From assembly GCA_019636535.1 (NCBI GenBank), contig JAHBXK010000017.1:1-64000 (forward strand): a stretch of DNA of 64,000 nt, read 5' to 3'. Position 1 is the stretch's first letter; each line of letters starts with the position of its first letter. Below, in pieces: positions 26,089-35,155 of the stretch. The DNA is from Phycisphaeraceae bacterium. GTDB taxonomy: Bacteria; Planctomycetota; Phycisphaerae; Phycisphaerales; UBA1924. A model generated the notes under the pieces. The model worked only from the letters and a program-made list of their open reading frames with translations. It had not been told where the DNA came from and made no database searches. The position numbers were made by a program, and so were the translations under genes.

Positions 26089-27975
26089 TCAGCCTGCGCC
26101 TCGACACGCCACGCCGATCACACCCTCGATGATGTCGCGGTGGTTTGCACACCGCGGGCACTTGTGCTGCCCACCCAACTTCCCGCGCGATTCGAGCCAG
26201 CGATGGAAAGTCCCCATCGCCAGCGGCGTAACGGTCGGCGGCGCCATCCCCACGTCGTCCGTTCGTTTGGTCGTGTAATCGACGTTCTGCGCTTTGATCG
26301 CGACGTCGAAAGCGTCACGAAACGCGGCAGACGACGCGGGACCCTCCCGCCACGCGGCCAAAATCGAATCCGGCACCTCCACCGCCAACTCGAGCCCCGG
26401 ACGCGTTGTCGGCGTCGGATACACCGGCGCAGCCGTGAACTCTCCGACCGCCACGCCGATCTCCGCGGCGGCCTTTGCAACCGCGTTCTCGATGTGCTCG
26501 ACGATCAGGTTCTCGCCGAACGCATTGATGAAGTGGCGGTGCCGGCCCACGATCCGCAGGCGAGCGGGTCCCGCCGGCCCGAGCACGCCGTCCGTACCCC
26601 TGCTCCATCCGCCCCTGCCGGCCGAGTCCCTCGGCGACGAATCGAACTCCACAACATCCCCGATCACGTACCTCCACAGCCCAGCGCACGTGCTCATGCA
26701 CACCACGTACCGCACACCCGGCTCCACCCGGTCGCACGTGAACACCCCAGCCGAACGCTTCCCCGCCAATGCGTCGTCGATCTCGTCTAGCGGGATGAAC
26801 TCGTAGAAGTTGCCGATGTCCGTCAGCAGCCTCAGGCCCGGATCGCGCGGCGTGTCCTGAATCGCGATGAACCCCTCACTCGCCGGGTACAACTCCAGCC
26901 GGTAAGGGATGTCCGGCCCATCCGCCGTTCCGCTGTACCGCTGACGGATACGTGCTTCGAACGGCGAGTACTTCACGCCCCCGTGCACGAACAGCGTCAG
27001 ATTCGGCCACACGCGGTCGATCCCGTCCCTCGGCCCGATCGTCCCCTCTTCGCGCGCCAACTCCAGCACGCGATCCATGAGCACCAGCGCCCACGACGGC
27101 ATCCCGTTGATCATCCGGATGTCTTGCCGCAGACACTCCCTAGCCATGGCCTCGATCTTGGAAGGCCAGTGGTTCATCAGCGCGATCTCTTTGCCCGGCG
27201 AGTAGATCTCGCTGATCGGCCAGCGGATCAGGGGCGTCACGATGCCCGACAGGTCCCCGGTCCGCACGCCGTGCCGGTTCGTGGTCAAGTCGCTCGAACC
27301 GCCCAGAAACAGCGCTCTGCCCGATGTCAGGAACGGCAGCGAAATCCCGAACCTCGCCGCGTACGCAAAAATGTCCATCGCTGCGAGATAGTTGCTCCGC
27401 ATCATCTGCGACGACACGGGGATGAATTTGTCCCCCGCCGTCGTGCCGCTCGTCTGCGCGAAGTCCATCACGAGCCCGGGCCAGAGCACGTCCGGTCGTC
27501 CGTACTCTCGCATCTCGTCAATCGGCGCTCGAAACGCCGAGTAGTCAGCGACGGGGACGGTCTTCCGATACGCATCGACCAACTCGTCGTCGTTCAGCCG
27601 TGCAAGGCAGGCAAAGTCGTGCCGCTTACCGAACCATGTGTCGCGAGCCAAAACAACCAGCCGACGCAGTTGCGATCGCTGAATCGCCGCGGTTCGATCC
27701 GTCCACATCGCCGCATCGCCCAGCCGACGGATGCGCCCGCCCAGCCTCACGCGAAGCCCGCCACCGACCAGACCGGTCCAGCGTCGAATTCGAGTGCCCC
27801 CCCCACTCCGCCGACGACCTGCCCCGCCTGCGCGTTCCGACCCCTCCCGGGCCACTCCCCGAGTCTCTCCGCCTTCGCCACTCACGTGGCGCGATGTCGC
27901 CTCCGCCACACGCGCCTCGCTCGACGTACTAGAGACTTCGATCGGTGCTTTGCTCGTAAGGGTCGGTCGGCTCAT
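26089..27975 (-). CDS. GH3 auxin-responsive-promoter family protein (acyl-adenylate-forming)
   Basis: GH3 enzymes adenylate carboxylic acids and transfer them to amino acids; plant members conjugate auxin and jasmonate, and bacterial members have varied or unknown substrates. The 628-residue product carries the P-loop-like motif FAQTSGTTAGDKFIPVS near residue 175. It also has later family segments ELYPASEGFIAIQD, LLTDIGNFYEFIP, YRYVIGD-like LWRYVIGDVVEF and FINAFGENLIVEH. The N-terminal 90 residues are Arg/Gly-rich and absent from relatives, so the true start may be the ATG at codon 90 (MWTDRTAA). The C-terminal CPRC-x-N motif is unusual. It follows the alpha/beta hydrolase gene by 115 bp and precedes the FeS photolyase gene. 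A C8 run lies in the N-terminal extension. Confidence 0.88.
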   Translation of the reverse strand: MSRPTLTSKAPIEVSSTSSEARVAEATSRHVSGEGGETRGVAREGSERAGGAGRRRSGGGTRIRRWTGLVGGGLRVRLGGRIRRLGDAAMWTDRTAAIQRSQLRRLVVLARDTWFGKRHDFACLARLNDDELVDAYRKTVPVADYSAFRAPIDEMREYGRPDVLWPGLVMDFAQTSGTTAGDKFIPVSSQMMRSNYLAAMDIFAYAARFGISLPFLTSGRALFLGGSSDLTTNRHGVRTGDLSGIVTPLIRWPISEIYSPGKEIALMNHWPSKIEAMARECLRQDIRMINGMPSWALVLMDRVLELAREEGTIGPRDGIDRVWPNLTLFVHGGVKYSPFEARIRQRYSGTADGPDIPYRLELYPASEGFIAIQDTPRDPGLRLLTDIGNFYEFIPLDEIDDALAGKRSAGVFTCDRVEPGVRYVVCMSTCAGLWRYVIGDVVEFDSSPRDSAGRGGWSRGTDGVLGPAGPARLRIVGRHRHFINAFGENLIVEHIENAVAKAAAEIGVAVGEFTAAPVYPTPTTRPGLELAVEVPDSILAAWREGPASSAAFRDAFDVAIKAQNVDYTTKRTDDVGMAPPTVTPLAMGTFHRWLESRGKLGGQHKCPRCANHRDIIEGVIGVACRGAG

Positions 27976-28090
27976 GGCTCAATCAGCGTAACGACAGAAT
28001 CCGGCAACGCTTCGCGCAGTCGATTGCGGCACGAACACACCCGCGCACCGACACCACACGCCGAAATCGGCGCCGGCCACCACCCACCGC

Positions 28091-29005
28091 TCATGGACGC
28101 ACGGAACTGTGATTCGAGCCGGCCTTCACCGCCGCCGACCCGTTCCCCCCGTTCTGCAGCCGCTCCGCGAAACCGACCAAGGCATCCGCGAACGCGTCCG
28201 GACACTCGATCATCGGCGCATGCCCGCACTGATCGAACCAGACGATACTCGAATCTCCGATCAGCCGCTTGAACTCCTCCGCGGCCTCCGGCGGCGTCAC
28301 AATGTCCTGCTTGCCCCAGATCAGGAGCGTCGGGGCCTGAATTTCCCGAATCCGATCGCCCAAGTGATCCCGACGCGCTGAGCGGCTCAACTTCACCATC
28401 GCCCGCGCCCCGCCCCGGTCCGACAACTCCCGGTGCGCACGGTCCAGATCCGCCTCGCGCATCTTGCTCTGGTCGTAGAACAACTCCCCGATCTTCCGCC
28501 GCAACCAATCGTGGCTCGGACGAATCTGAATGTCCGCGACCAGCGACTTCTCGATCAATCCCGACGACCCGGCCAAGCACAACCCCCGAACGAACGACTG
28601 ATGCTCGAGCGCCAGCCGGAGCGCCACATGACCGCCGAAACTGTTGCCCACGATCAGCGCAGGCTCGTCGAGGTAATCAGAAAGAAAGTTCGCCGTCAGC
28701 CTGGTCACGCCGTGAATCGAACAATCCTCGCCGCGAAGTTGCAGAAGCGGCAACTCAAACAGGATGCAACGCATCCGGTCGCTCGTCCGCTCGACCACTC
28801 CTTCCCAGTGCTCGTTCAACCCCACCAGACCGTGAAGAAACACGATCGGCACAGTCCCGGGCCGGCCCAAATCCACGACCTTGGCCTTCAGACCCTTGGA
28901 AGGGCCGCCGCGACCATCCACCGCCCAACTCGAAGTCCGTACCCCATGCACCGACGTCAGCGTCGTGTCAAGCATGTGATCCATGGCTGGGGGCTGCGAA
29001 TGCAT
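28091..29005 (-). CDS. Alpha/beta-fold hydrolase
   Basis: The 304-residue product shows the canonical fold: the oxyanion segment FLHGLVGLNEHWE near residue 57, nucleophile elbow GNSFGGH (Ser122), acid WGKQDIVTP and catalytic base CGHAPMIE. These place it with epoxide hydrolase/meta-cleavage-product hydrolase-like enzymes, but the substrate cannot be read. Several in-frame starts exist (GTG 29026, ATG 29005, 28984, 28975) and none has a good ribosome site, so the N-terminus is uncertain. It is part of a same-strand series from citrate synthase to the FeS photolyase-like gene. Confidence 0.87.
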   Translation of the reverse strand: MHSQPPAMDHMLDTTLTSVHGVRTSSWAVDGRGGPSKGLKAKVVDLGRPGTVPIVFLHGLVGLNEHWEGVVERTSDRMRCILFELPLLQLRGEDCSIHGVTRLTANFLSDYLDEPALIVGNSFGGHVALRLALEHQSFVRGLCLAGSSGLIEKSLVADIQIRPSHDWLRRKIGELFYDQSKMREADLDRAHRELSDRGGARAMVKLSRSARRDHLGDRIREIQAPTLLIWGKQDIVTPPEAAEEFKRLIGDSSIVWFDQCGHAPMIECPDAFADALVGFAERLQNGGNGSAAVKAGSNHSSVRP

Positions 29006-29125
29006 GGTTGGATGTGATGGTATCACTAACCTCTGGCGACGTCTTGTTCAGGGACTGATCGGGATACGACTACCACGGGCCAAAGAATACCCATTCCGGC
29101 CGGTGCACACCCCGATACGACAGCG

Positions 29126-30205
29126 TCATGCCCGCAGTCCCCACGTCTCTGCCCGGCTGACCACGAACCGGGTCACGGCGCTCACCACGGGCATCACCGC
29201 CCCCTTTCCCTGTTCACCCCCCACGGTCGCTGCCGCGGCAACGCCGAATGGCAAACCGACCACACCCTCGGCCAGTACCCACGATTCCTCGCACCACCCC
29301 GCGTGCTTAAACACCGTCCCCTTCTCGCCGGACGCCAAAGCAAACCCCAAGCCGAACGCAAACCCGTTCTCAGCCTGACTGTGGGGTCTGAACAACTCCG
29401 CGGTCCACCGCCGATCGACCACCCCGTCGGCCCCACCCCCCATCCTGTACCACAACACGGCCAGGTCCTCCACCGTGCTGTACAGCCCCGAAGACCCTAT
29501 CGCCGGAAAGTACCTCCCAGACGCCAACTCGTACCACGTCGGTGCCTCATCTCCCGCCTCATTCCCCAATCTCGAATGCACCATCCCCAACGGCTCAAAG
29601 ACCGTCTCCCGAACCAACGCCCTCAGTGACCTGCCCGTCCTCGCCTCCAGCGCCATCTGCGCCAGCACATACCCCGCCCCGCTGTACACGCACTTCGTCC
29701 CCGGCTCATACTCGATCCGGCAGTGACTCGCCGGACCGAGGCACCCCGCCAAAATCTCCCCCGCCCGAATCGCCGCACCCCCCACGGGCCTCTGCGGAAA
29801 TCCCCGCGTCGTGAACCCCGCCGTGTGCGACAGCAACCGTCGCAACGTCACGCCGCCGACCCATCCACGCCGCTCCTCGTCAACACCCGCAATCTCCGGC
29901 CAATCCGGCAACACCTCCACCACAGGCTCATCCAGTCCGATTCGCCCCTCCGCCGCCAGCCTCACCGCGCACACCGCCACAACCGGCTTGGCTTGCGACG
30001 CACACTTGTACAGACCCACACCCCGCCGGCCGGGAGCCCCGGCCGAGATCGGCGCTGACTTCGACCCGCACAACAAGACGCCGAACCCGCCCAGCGCAAC
30101 CCCGACCTGCACGCCCACATCCGACCGATCGCACCAATCGCGAATCAAGCCGACCAGCCCGGGCGGAAAGTCCGCGGGCGCTTCAGTTTGCTTCAAACGG
30201 TCCAC
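29126..30205 (-). CDS. Beta-lactamase-family serine hydrolase (class C/EstB-like)
   Basis: The 359-residue product belongs to the penicillin-binding-protein/beta-lactamase fold group. The SxxK motif is KCASQAKPV (Ser70, Lys73). The second motif is YSGAGY, where family members normally have Tyr-x-Asn, so the Asn is replaced by Gly. The third is KHAGWCEE (HAG in place of KTG). No export signal is visible, so it seems cytoplasmic and is more likely an esterase or a non-catalytic homologue than a resistance enzyme. It overlaps the end of the citrate synthase gene. The start may be GTG at 30205 or TTG at 30196, the latter overlapping the stop as TTGA. Confidence 0.8.
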   Translation of the reverse strand: MDRLKQTEAPADFPPGLVGLIRDWCDRSDVGVQVGVALGGFGVLLCGSKSAPISAGAPGRRGVGLYKCASQAKPVVAVCAVRLAAEGRIGLDEPVVEVLPDWPEIAGVDEERRGWVGGVTLRRLLSHTAGFTTRGFPQRPVGGAAIRAGEILAGCLGPASHCRIEYEPGTKCVYSGAGYVLAQMALEARTGRSLRALVRETVFEPLGMVHSRLGNEAGDEAPTWYELASGRYFPAIGSSGLYSTVEDLAVLWYRMGGGADGVVDRRWTAELFRPHSQAENGFAFGLGFALASGEKGTVFKHAGWCEESWVLAEGVVGLPFGVAAAATVGGEQGKGAVMPVVSAVTRFVVSRAETWGLRA

Positions 30206-31416
30206 TTCTTCAGCGCCGGTCCGGTGTACTGGGCAATCGGGCGGATCAGCCGGTTGTCGCCGTGCTGTTCCATGATGTGAGCGCACCAGCCCGTGATCCG
30301 GCTCGCCACGAAGATCGGCGTGTATTGCGGCACCGGAATCCCCATCGTGAAGTACGTCAACCCGCAAGGGAAGTCGACGTTCGGATGGATCTTCTTCTTC
30401 TCCAGCATGATCTTCTGAACCTGCTCACCCAACTTGAACCACTTGATCGCCGCATGCCCGCCCGGGTTCGATGTGTCCGACTCCGCCACCGCCCGACCCA
30501 AACTGTGCAGAATCGGCGCACGGTGGTCCCCATTTTTGTACACGCGATGCCCGAAGCCCATCAACTTGCGCTTCGTGTCAAACGCCCGCTGCATCCACTC
30601 ATCGACCTTCGCCGTGCCGATCCCCGCCTCCCCCACGTCGTTCATGATCTCCTTCAACATCTCCATCGCCGCCTCGTTGGCGCCGCCGTGCAACGGGCCC
30701 TTCAACGCCGCAATGCCGCCGCACACCGCACCGTGCATGTCGCTCAGCGTCCCGGCGATCACCCGCGTCGTAAATGTCGACGCGTTGTAGTCGTGCTCGG
30801 CGTACAGGATCAGCGACACATCCACCACCCGCGCGTAGTCATCGCTCGGCTTCTTCCCCGACATCAGGTACAGCAGGTTCGCGGCGTGCGAAAGACTCGG
30901 ATCGCCCCCCGTGTCCGCGGCGACCAGAGGCCGACCGTCGATCACGTTTTGCATGTGACCGATGATCGTCGGGATCTTCGCAAGCAGCCTCTTCGACTTC
31001 AGCAGGTTCGCTTCCGCGCTCACACTCTGGCAGTCCGGATCCAAGTGCCCGAGGATCGACACAGCCGTCCGCAGCACGTCCATCGGAACCGCGTACCCCC
31101 CGTTCAACATCGGCCGTGTGCTCTTGAGAAACTCGATCACCGGCCCGGGCAGCGCACGCTCCGACACGATCTCGTCCTTGAACCGCTTGAGTTCCGACTC
31201 CGAGGGCTTGTGCCCCTCCAGCAGCAAGAACGCGACCTCCTCGAACGTCGCGTGCTGCGCGAGATCGTGAATCTCATACCCCCGATAGATCAGCGCTCCC
31301 TGCTCCACCGAGCAGATCGCCGTCTGCCCCGCGATCACGCCCTCCAAACCCCGCGCAAGCGTGGGCGCGGCGGACGAAGCGGCGGTGGGAGCGGTCGTTT
31401 GCGTGCTGGCGGTCAT
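30193..31416 (-). CDS. gltA: Citrate synthase
   Basis: The enzyme condenses acetyl-CoA with oxaloacetate at the entry of the TCA cycle. The 407-residue product contains the active-site pattern: EHDYNASTF, GPLHGGANE with the catalytic His, GFGHRVYKNGDHRA, and PNVDFPCGL with the catalytic Asp. Its features are those of the short Gram-positive/archaeal-like type with an Ala/Thr-rich N-terminal tail of about 20 residues. 2-Methylcitrate synthases look similar, but no prp genes are near. The start ATG at 31416 lies about 180 bp from the divergent rbfA gene. Its 3' end overlaps the serine hydrolase gene by 13 bp. Confidence 0.95.
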   Translation of the reverse strand: MTASTQTTAPTAASSAAPTLARGLEGVIAGQTAICSVEQGALIYRGYEIHDLAQHATFEEVAFLLLEGHKPSESELKRFKDEIVSERALPGPVIEFLKSTRPMLNGGYAVPMDVLRTAVSILGHLDPDCQSVSAEANLLKSKRLLAKIPTIIGHMQNVIDGRPLVAADTGGDPSLSHAANLLYLMSGKKPSDDYARVVDVSLILYAEHDYNASTFTTRVIAGTLSDMHGAVCGGIAALKGPLHGGANEAAMEMLKEIMNDVGEAGIGTAKVDEWMQRAFDTKRKLMGFGHRVYKNGDHRAPILHSLGRAVAESDTSNPGGHAAIKWFKLGEQVQKIMLEKKKIHPNVDFPCGLTYFTMGIPVPQYTPIFVASRITGWCAHIMEQHGDNRLIRPIAQYTGPALKKWTV

Positions 31417-31594
31417 GATCGAGCTTCCTCCGAGTGCGGTTCAATCTCACGTACGGAACGAGCGATGTTCGGTCCGATCAGAACCCACCCCGCGCGGTTC
31501 GGGCTTCGGCCCCTATCGGCTGGCCGAGTCTAGCAACCGCCCCCGCGCCACGACCAACGCCCCACGCCGGGCACGACCGACATAAGGTTCCTTC

Positions 31595-32014
31595 GTGAAC
31601 CAGCGCGTCGAACGCGTCGCCTCCACGCTCCGCGAGGCCCTGCAGGCGGTCATCGCCCGGGGTCTGGCCGACCCGCGCGCCCGAGGGCTGATCACCGTCA
31701 CCGAGGTCCGCGTGACCGACGATCTCAAGAAGGCCGACGTCTTTGTCAGCGTCCTGCCTGACGAACACCAGGAACTCACCCTCCACTCGCTCCGCCACGC
31801 CGCCCGCCATATCCGCCGACAGGCGGGCGAACTCATGGCGCTCCGCGAACTCCCCGAACTCGTCTTCAAGACCGACCGGGGCATCAAGCAGCAGGCCGCC
31901 GTCATCGAGGCCCTTGCAAAGGTCCGCGCAGAACGCCAGCAGACCGCCGAGTCTGAAGCGTCCGACGACCAGCCCGACAACCAGCCCACCGACCAGCCGG
32001 AGGGCCGAGCGTGA
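31595..32014 (+). CDS. rbfA: Ribosome-binding factor A
   Basis: RbfA helps mature the 30S subunit by binding near the 5' end of 16S rRNA. The 139-residue product has the KH-like RbfA fold: NQRVERVASTLREAL at the start, ITVTEVRVTDDLKKADVFVSV, and HAARHIRRQAGELMALRELPELVFKTD. It ends in an acidic, Gln-rich tail. The start is GTG at 31595. Its stop overlaps the GTG of the next gene (GTGA), so translation is coupled. Confidence 0.93.
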   Translation: MNQRVERVASTLREALQAVIARGLADPRARGLITVTEVRVTDDLKKADVFVSVLPDEHQELTLHSLRHAARHIRRQAGELMALRELPELVFKTDRGIKQQAAVIEALAKVRAERQQTAESEASDDQPDNQPTDQPEGRA

Positions 32015-32925
32015 CCGCCCCTCCTCCGCCTCCTTCAGGTGCCAGCGGCAACCACGGTCAAGGCAACAACGCTCACGCCGCGGAGCGACTCAACGACCTC
32101 CTCACCAGGATCCGCAAACGCCACGGCGAGGCCGTCGCCGTCCTCGCAGCCAACGGCGCTTCGGTCCACCACGCCGCCAAGCCAGGCGCAACGACCGCCG
32201 AGGGCCAAGTCACCCCCGACGCCCACGAGTCCGCCGCTCCAACTCACGCCGGCTCAAGGCCCTCCACGGCGTTCCTCGAAGCCGATCAACCCGTCCTCGC
32301 GGAACTCGTCCGCTCGTTCCTCGTCTGGGAGGCCGGCACCGCCAAGGCCGCCTCGGCGATCCGTCGCATCGAACAGGCCGTCGTCGATTTCAATGATCTT
32401 CGCGTCTGCATGCACGACGAATTTCTGAGGCTGCTGGGCAAGTCCACGCCAAAGACCGAGGATCGCGCCATGCGCATGCGCGCAGCACTCAACGACGTCT
32501 ACCTCCGCGAGCACGGCATGACGCTCGAGCACCTGCCCGCGCTCCCCAAGCGCGAAGCCCGCGAGTATCTCGAGTCCGTTGAGGGTGTCCCGAGATTCGT
32601 CGCCGCCCGCACCATCCTGCTCGCCCTCTCCGGCCACGCAGCGCCCGTCGATTCTCGCATCCTCCGAGTCCTCACCGAGGCCCGCGCCGTTCCACCAACC
32701 GCAACGACCGACGACGCCGCCGCCCTGCTCGAAAAGCGCATCCGCGCTGGCGAACTGCTCGAAGCCTACCTGCTCCTGCAAGCCCAGGCCGACGAGCCGG
32801 CCCGCGGCGAGACCGAGCAATCTCCCCCCGCCGCGCAACGTGCGAAAGCCAACGGCTCCGCCCGATCATCCGAAGGGAAGAAACCAGGCAAGTCCTCGGG
32901 CAAGCATCGCACCGAAGGCCGTTGA
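32011..32925 (+). CDS. HhH-GPD-like protein (endonuclease III superfamily, degenerate)
   Basis: The 304-residue product has a low-complexity N-terminus (about 1-85), then an all-helical core. The segment YLESVEGVPRFVAARTILLAL resembles the helix-hairpin-helix of endonuclease III, followed by PVDSRILRVL, equivalent to the catalytic Asp region VDTHVxRV. The Lys of bifunctional glycosylases and the C-terminal FeS cysteines are absent, so it is at most a monofunctional or non-catalytic relative. A Lys/Ser/Gly-rich tail ends the protein. It overlaps rbfA by four bases and is followed by yebC; such a position is common in planctomycetes, but its role is unproven. Confidence 0.7.
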   Translation: MTAPPPPPSGASGNHGQGNNAHAAERLNDLLTRIRKRHGEAVAVLAANGASVHHAAKPGATTAEGQVTPDAHESAAPTHAGSRPSTAFLEADQPVLAELVRSFLVWEAGTAKAASAIRRIEQAVVDFNDLRVCMHDEFLRLLGKSTPKTEDRAMRMRAALNDVYLREHGMTLEHLPALPKREAREYLESVEGVPRFVAARTILLALSGHAAPVDSRILRVLTEARAVPPTATTDDAAALLEKRIRAGELLEAYLLLQAQADEPARGETEQSPPAAQRAKANGSARSSEGKKPGKSSGKHRTEGR

Positions 32926-32991
32926 GCCATCCTCTCATGACAGCCCGAGAGAGACTCCGCACCGAGCCTCTCGATTCTCGGAGATTCCACA

Positions 32992-33762
32992 TTGGCCGGC
33001 CACAACAAGTGGAGCAAGATCAAGCATCGCAAGAAGATCGTCGACGGGCGACGCAGCAAGGTCTGGACCAAGTGCGTCAAGGCGATCATGGTCGCCGCAC
33101 GCAACGGACCCGACCCCGATATGAACCTCGCCCTCCGCTACGCCGTCGATGAGGCCAAATACGCCAACGTCCCAAAGGACACCATCGAGCGGGCCATCAA
33201 GAAGGGCTCCGGCGAACTCGGAGCCGAGCGCTACGAGACCGTCCGCTACGAGGGCTACGCCCCGGGCGGCGTCGCCGTCGTCATCGATGCGCTCACCGAC
33301 AACCGAACGCGAACCGCCGGCGATGTCCGCAACACCTTCTCCAAGCACGAGGGCAACCTCGGCGCAACCGGCTGCGTCGGCTTCCTCTTCGAGCACAAGG
33401 GCCGAATCGTCCTCACCCCCACCGCGGATGTTCCGCCCGACCCCGAGTCGGTCATGGACCTCGCCCTCGAAGCAGGCGCCAACGACGTACGCGGCGGCGA
33501 CTTCGACCCTGACGACCCCGATGCTCCGCCCCCCGCGTGGGAACTGCTCACCGACCCAACCGACTTCCTGCGCGTCCGCAGCGCCGTCGAAGCCCTCGCC
33601 CCCAAGGCCAGGCTGAAGATCGACGAAGCCGCCCTCGCGATGATCCCCACAACCGTGGCCCGCGTCGACGATCAGGAAACCGCCGAGCGCATCCTCGACC
33701 TCGTGGAAGCGCTCGAGTCCTTCGACGACGTCCAGAAGGTTTACACCAACCTCGGCGACTGA
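32992..33762 (+). CDS. yebC: YebC/PmpR family translation or transcription factor
   Basis: YebC-type proteins bind DNA or ribosomes; recent work links them to translation of proline stretches, while PmpR is described as a regulator. The 256-residue product has the signature AGHNKWSKIKHRKKIVDGRR at the N-terminus, DMNLALRYAVDEAKYANVPKD, and YEGYAPGGVAVVIDALTDNR. The start is TTG at 32992, required because the conserved Met-Ala-Gly-His begins there and no ATG or GTG is in range. It follows the HhH gene by 66 bp. Confidence 0.94.
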   Translation: MAGHNKWSKIKHRKKIVDGRRSKVWTKCVKAIMVAARNGPDPDMNLALRYAVDEAKYANVPKDTIERAIKKGSGELGAERYETVRYEGYAPGGVAVVIDALTDNRTRTAGDVRNTFSKHEGNLGATGCVGFLFEHKGRIVLTPTADVPPDPESVMDLALEAGANDVRGGDFDPDDPDAPPPAWELLTDPTDFLRVRSAVEALAPKARLKIDEAALAMIPTTVARVDDQETAERILDLVEALESFDDVQKVYTNLGD

Positions 33763-33850
33763 CGTCGGCATCCAATGCCGACGACCGATCCGCAAGCCGA
33801 TCCGCCTACGGACCGGTCCCCCCTCCCCAAGTCCAACCTACCCTTTCCCC

Positions 33851-34954
33851 ATGTCCGCCTTTTACCAACTGGAGTTCGAGCGCCCCGTTGTCACGATCGA
33901 GCGACGGATCGAGCAACTCGAGCGGCACCTTCGACAACTCACGACCGTGCCCGCGCCCGCCGCCGATGCGCCCGCCGGGTCAGCCGACGCACCCGTGTTC
34001 ACGGCCGATCTCCCGGCCGCCAACGGCGATATGGCCGTGATCGACGCGGACGACCTCCCTCCAACCGCCGAAGCCACCAAGTCGCTGATCGATCGACTCG
34101 CGGCCCAGCGGCAGGCCCTGCTCACCGATCTCTACCGCGACCTCTCTCCCTGGAACACCGTCCGCGTTGCGCGCCACCCCAACCGCCCGCAGTCGCGCGA
34201 CTACATCGAGATGTTCTGCAAGGACTTCTGCGAGTTGCACGGCGATCGCCGCTTCGGCGACGACCCCGCCATGGTCACCGGCTTCGGACGCATCGGCTCC
34301 ATCAAGTGCCTCATTGTCGGCCACCACAAGGGCCGCACGACCAAAGAGAAAATCGCCTGCCACTTCGGCTGCGCTCACCCCGAAGGATATCGAAAGGCCC
34401 TCGCCAAAATGAAACTGGCCGAGAAGTTCGGCCTGCCGATCGTCACGCTCGTCGATACTCCGGGGGCCTACCCGGGCGTCGGCGCTGAGGAGCGAGGACA
34501 AGCCGAGGCCATCGCCGTCAACCTGCGCGAGATGAGCCGGCTCAAGACCCCCATCGTCTCCATCATCATCGGTGAGGGTGGTTCCGGTGGCGCGCTCGGA
34601 ATCGCCGTCGCCGACCGCGTCGGCATGCTCTCCAACTCCTGGTACTCGGTCATCAGCCCCGAAGGCTGCGCCGCGATTCTCTGGAAGCAGGCAAACGAAC
34701 AGACCAACACCGCCGCGGCCGATTCACTCAAACTCACTGCACGCGACAACCTCGACCTGGGCATCGTCGACTCGGTCATCCCCGAGCCCCTCGGCGGCGC
34801 CCACCGTGACCCAAAGGCCATGGCTCGCACCCTCGAACGGTGGATCACCGACCAACTGCAGGAACTCCGCACGCACCGACGCGAACTCCTGCCCCAGCGC
34901 CGGTACGAGCGATTCCGCGCGCTCGGCGCGTACGTCGAAGCCGCGGTCGCCTGA
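33851..34954 (+). CDS. accA: Acetyl-CoA carboxylase carboxyltransferase subunit alpha
   Basis: AccA pairs with AccD to transfer CO2 from biotin to acetyl-CoA, the first step of fatty acid synthesis. The 367-residue product has the N-terminal coiled segment typical of AccA, extended by an Ala/Asp/Pro-rich insert at about 35-75. The core then follows: RPQSRDYIEMFCKDFCELHGDR, GHHKGRTTKEK, ETPG-equivalent LVDTPGAYPGVGAEERGQAE and IGEGGSGGALGIAVADRV. No biotin carboxylase or accD is in this window. The ATG at 33851 matches the family start. Confidence 0.95.
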   Translation: MSAFYQLEFERPVVTIERRIEQLERHLRQLTTVPAPAADAPAGSADAPVFTADLPAANGDMAVIDADDLPPTAEATKSLIDRLAAQRQALLTDLYRDLSPWNTVRVARHPNRPQSRDYIEMFCKDFCELHGDRRFGDDPAMVTGFGRIGSIKCLIVGHHKGRTTKEKIACHFGCAHPEGYRKALAKMKLAEKFGLPIVTLVDTPGAYPGVGAEERGQAEAIAVNLREMSRLKTPIVSIIIGEGGSGGALGIAVADRVGMLSNSWYSVISPEGCAAILWKQANEQTNTAAADSLKLTARDNLDLGIVDSVIPEPLGGAHRDPKAMARTLERWITDQLQELRTHRRELLPQRRYERFRALGAYVEAAVA

Positions 34955-35010
34955 GACCCGATCGCCGTCCTGATCCCCCCGGAGCGACACCCGAAGCCCC
35001 CGCACCCCGA

Positions 35011-35039
35011 TTGACCCGCCCCGCTCTTTCCCGTATACT
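35011..35039 (+). promoter_or_regulatory. Housekeeping promoter of the DksA-like/lspA operon
   Basis: TTGACC (35011-35016) and TATACT (35034-35039) are separated by exactly 17 bp. This is the best sigma70-like match in the window. Transcription should start near 35046, leaving a leader of about 110 bases before the GTG at 35156. Confidence 0.72.
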
Positions 35040-35155
35040 GGCGGTCTTTTCGCCGCAGGATGTTCGGGTTGTGCGAGGGTACGAGGAGCGCGGCTCCTCG
35101 CCACTCCGCCCGCAACACCCCCCTTCAGGCCCCACCAGGGAAAGGACCCCAGCGC

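Noticed and set aside
24733-26790. A 685-codon plus-strand frame opposite the FeS photolyase and GH3 genes
   Set aside because: It spans two real antisense genes and is His/Arg/Pro-rich.
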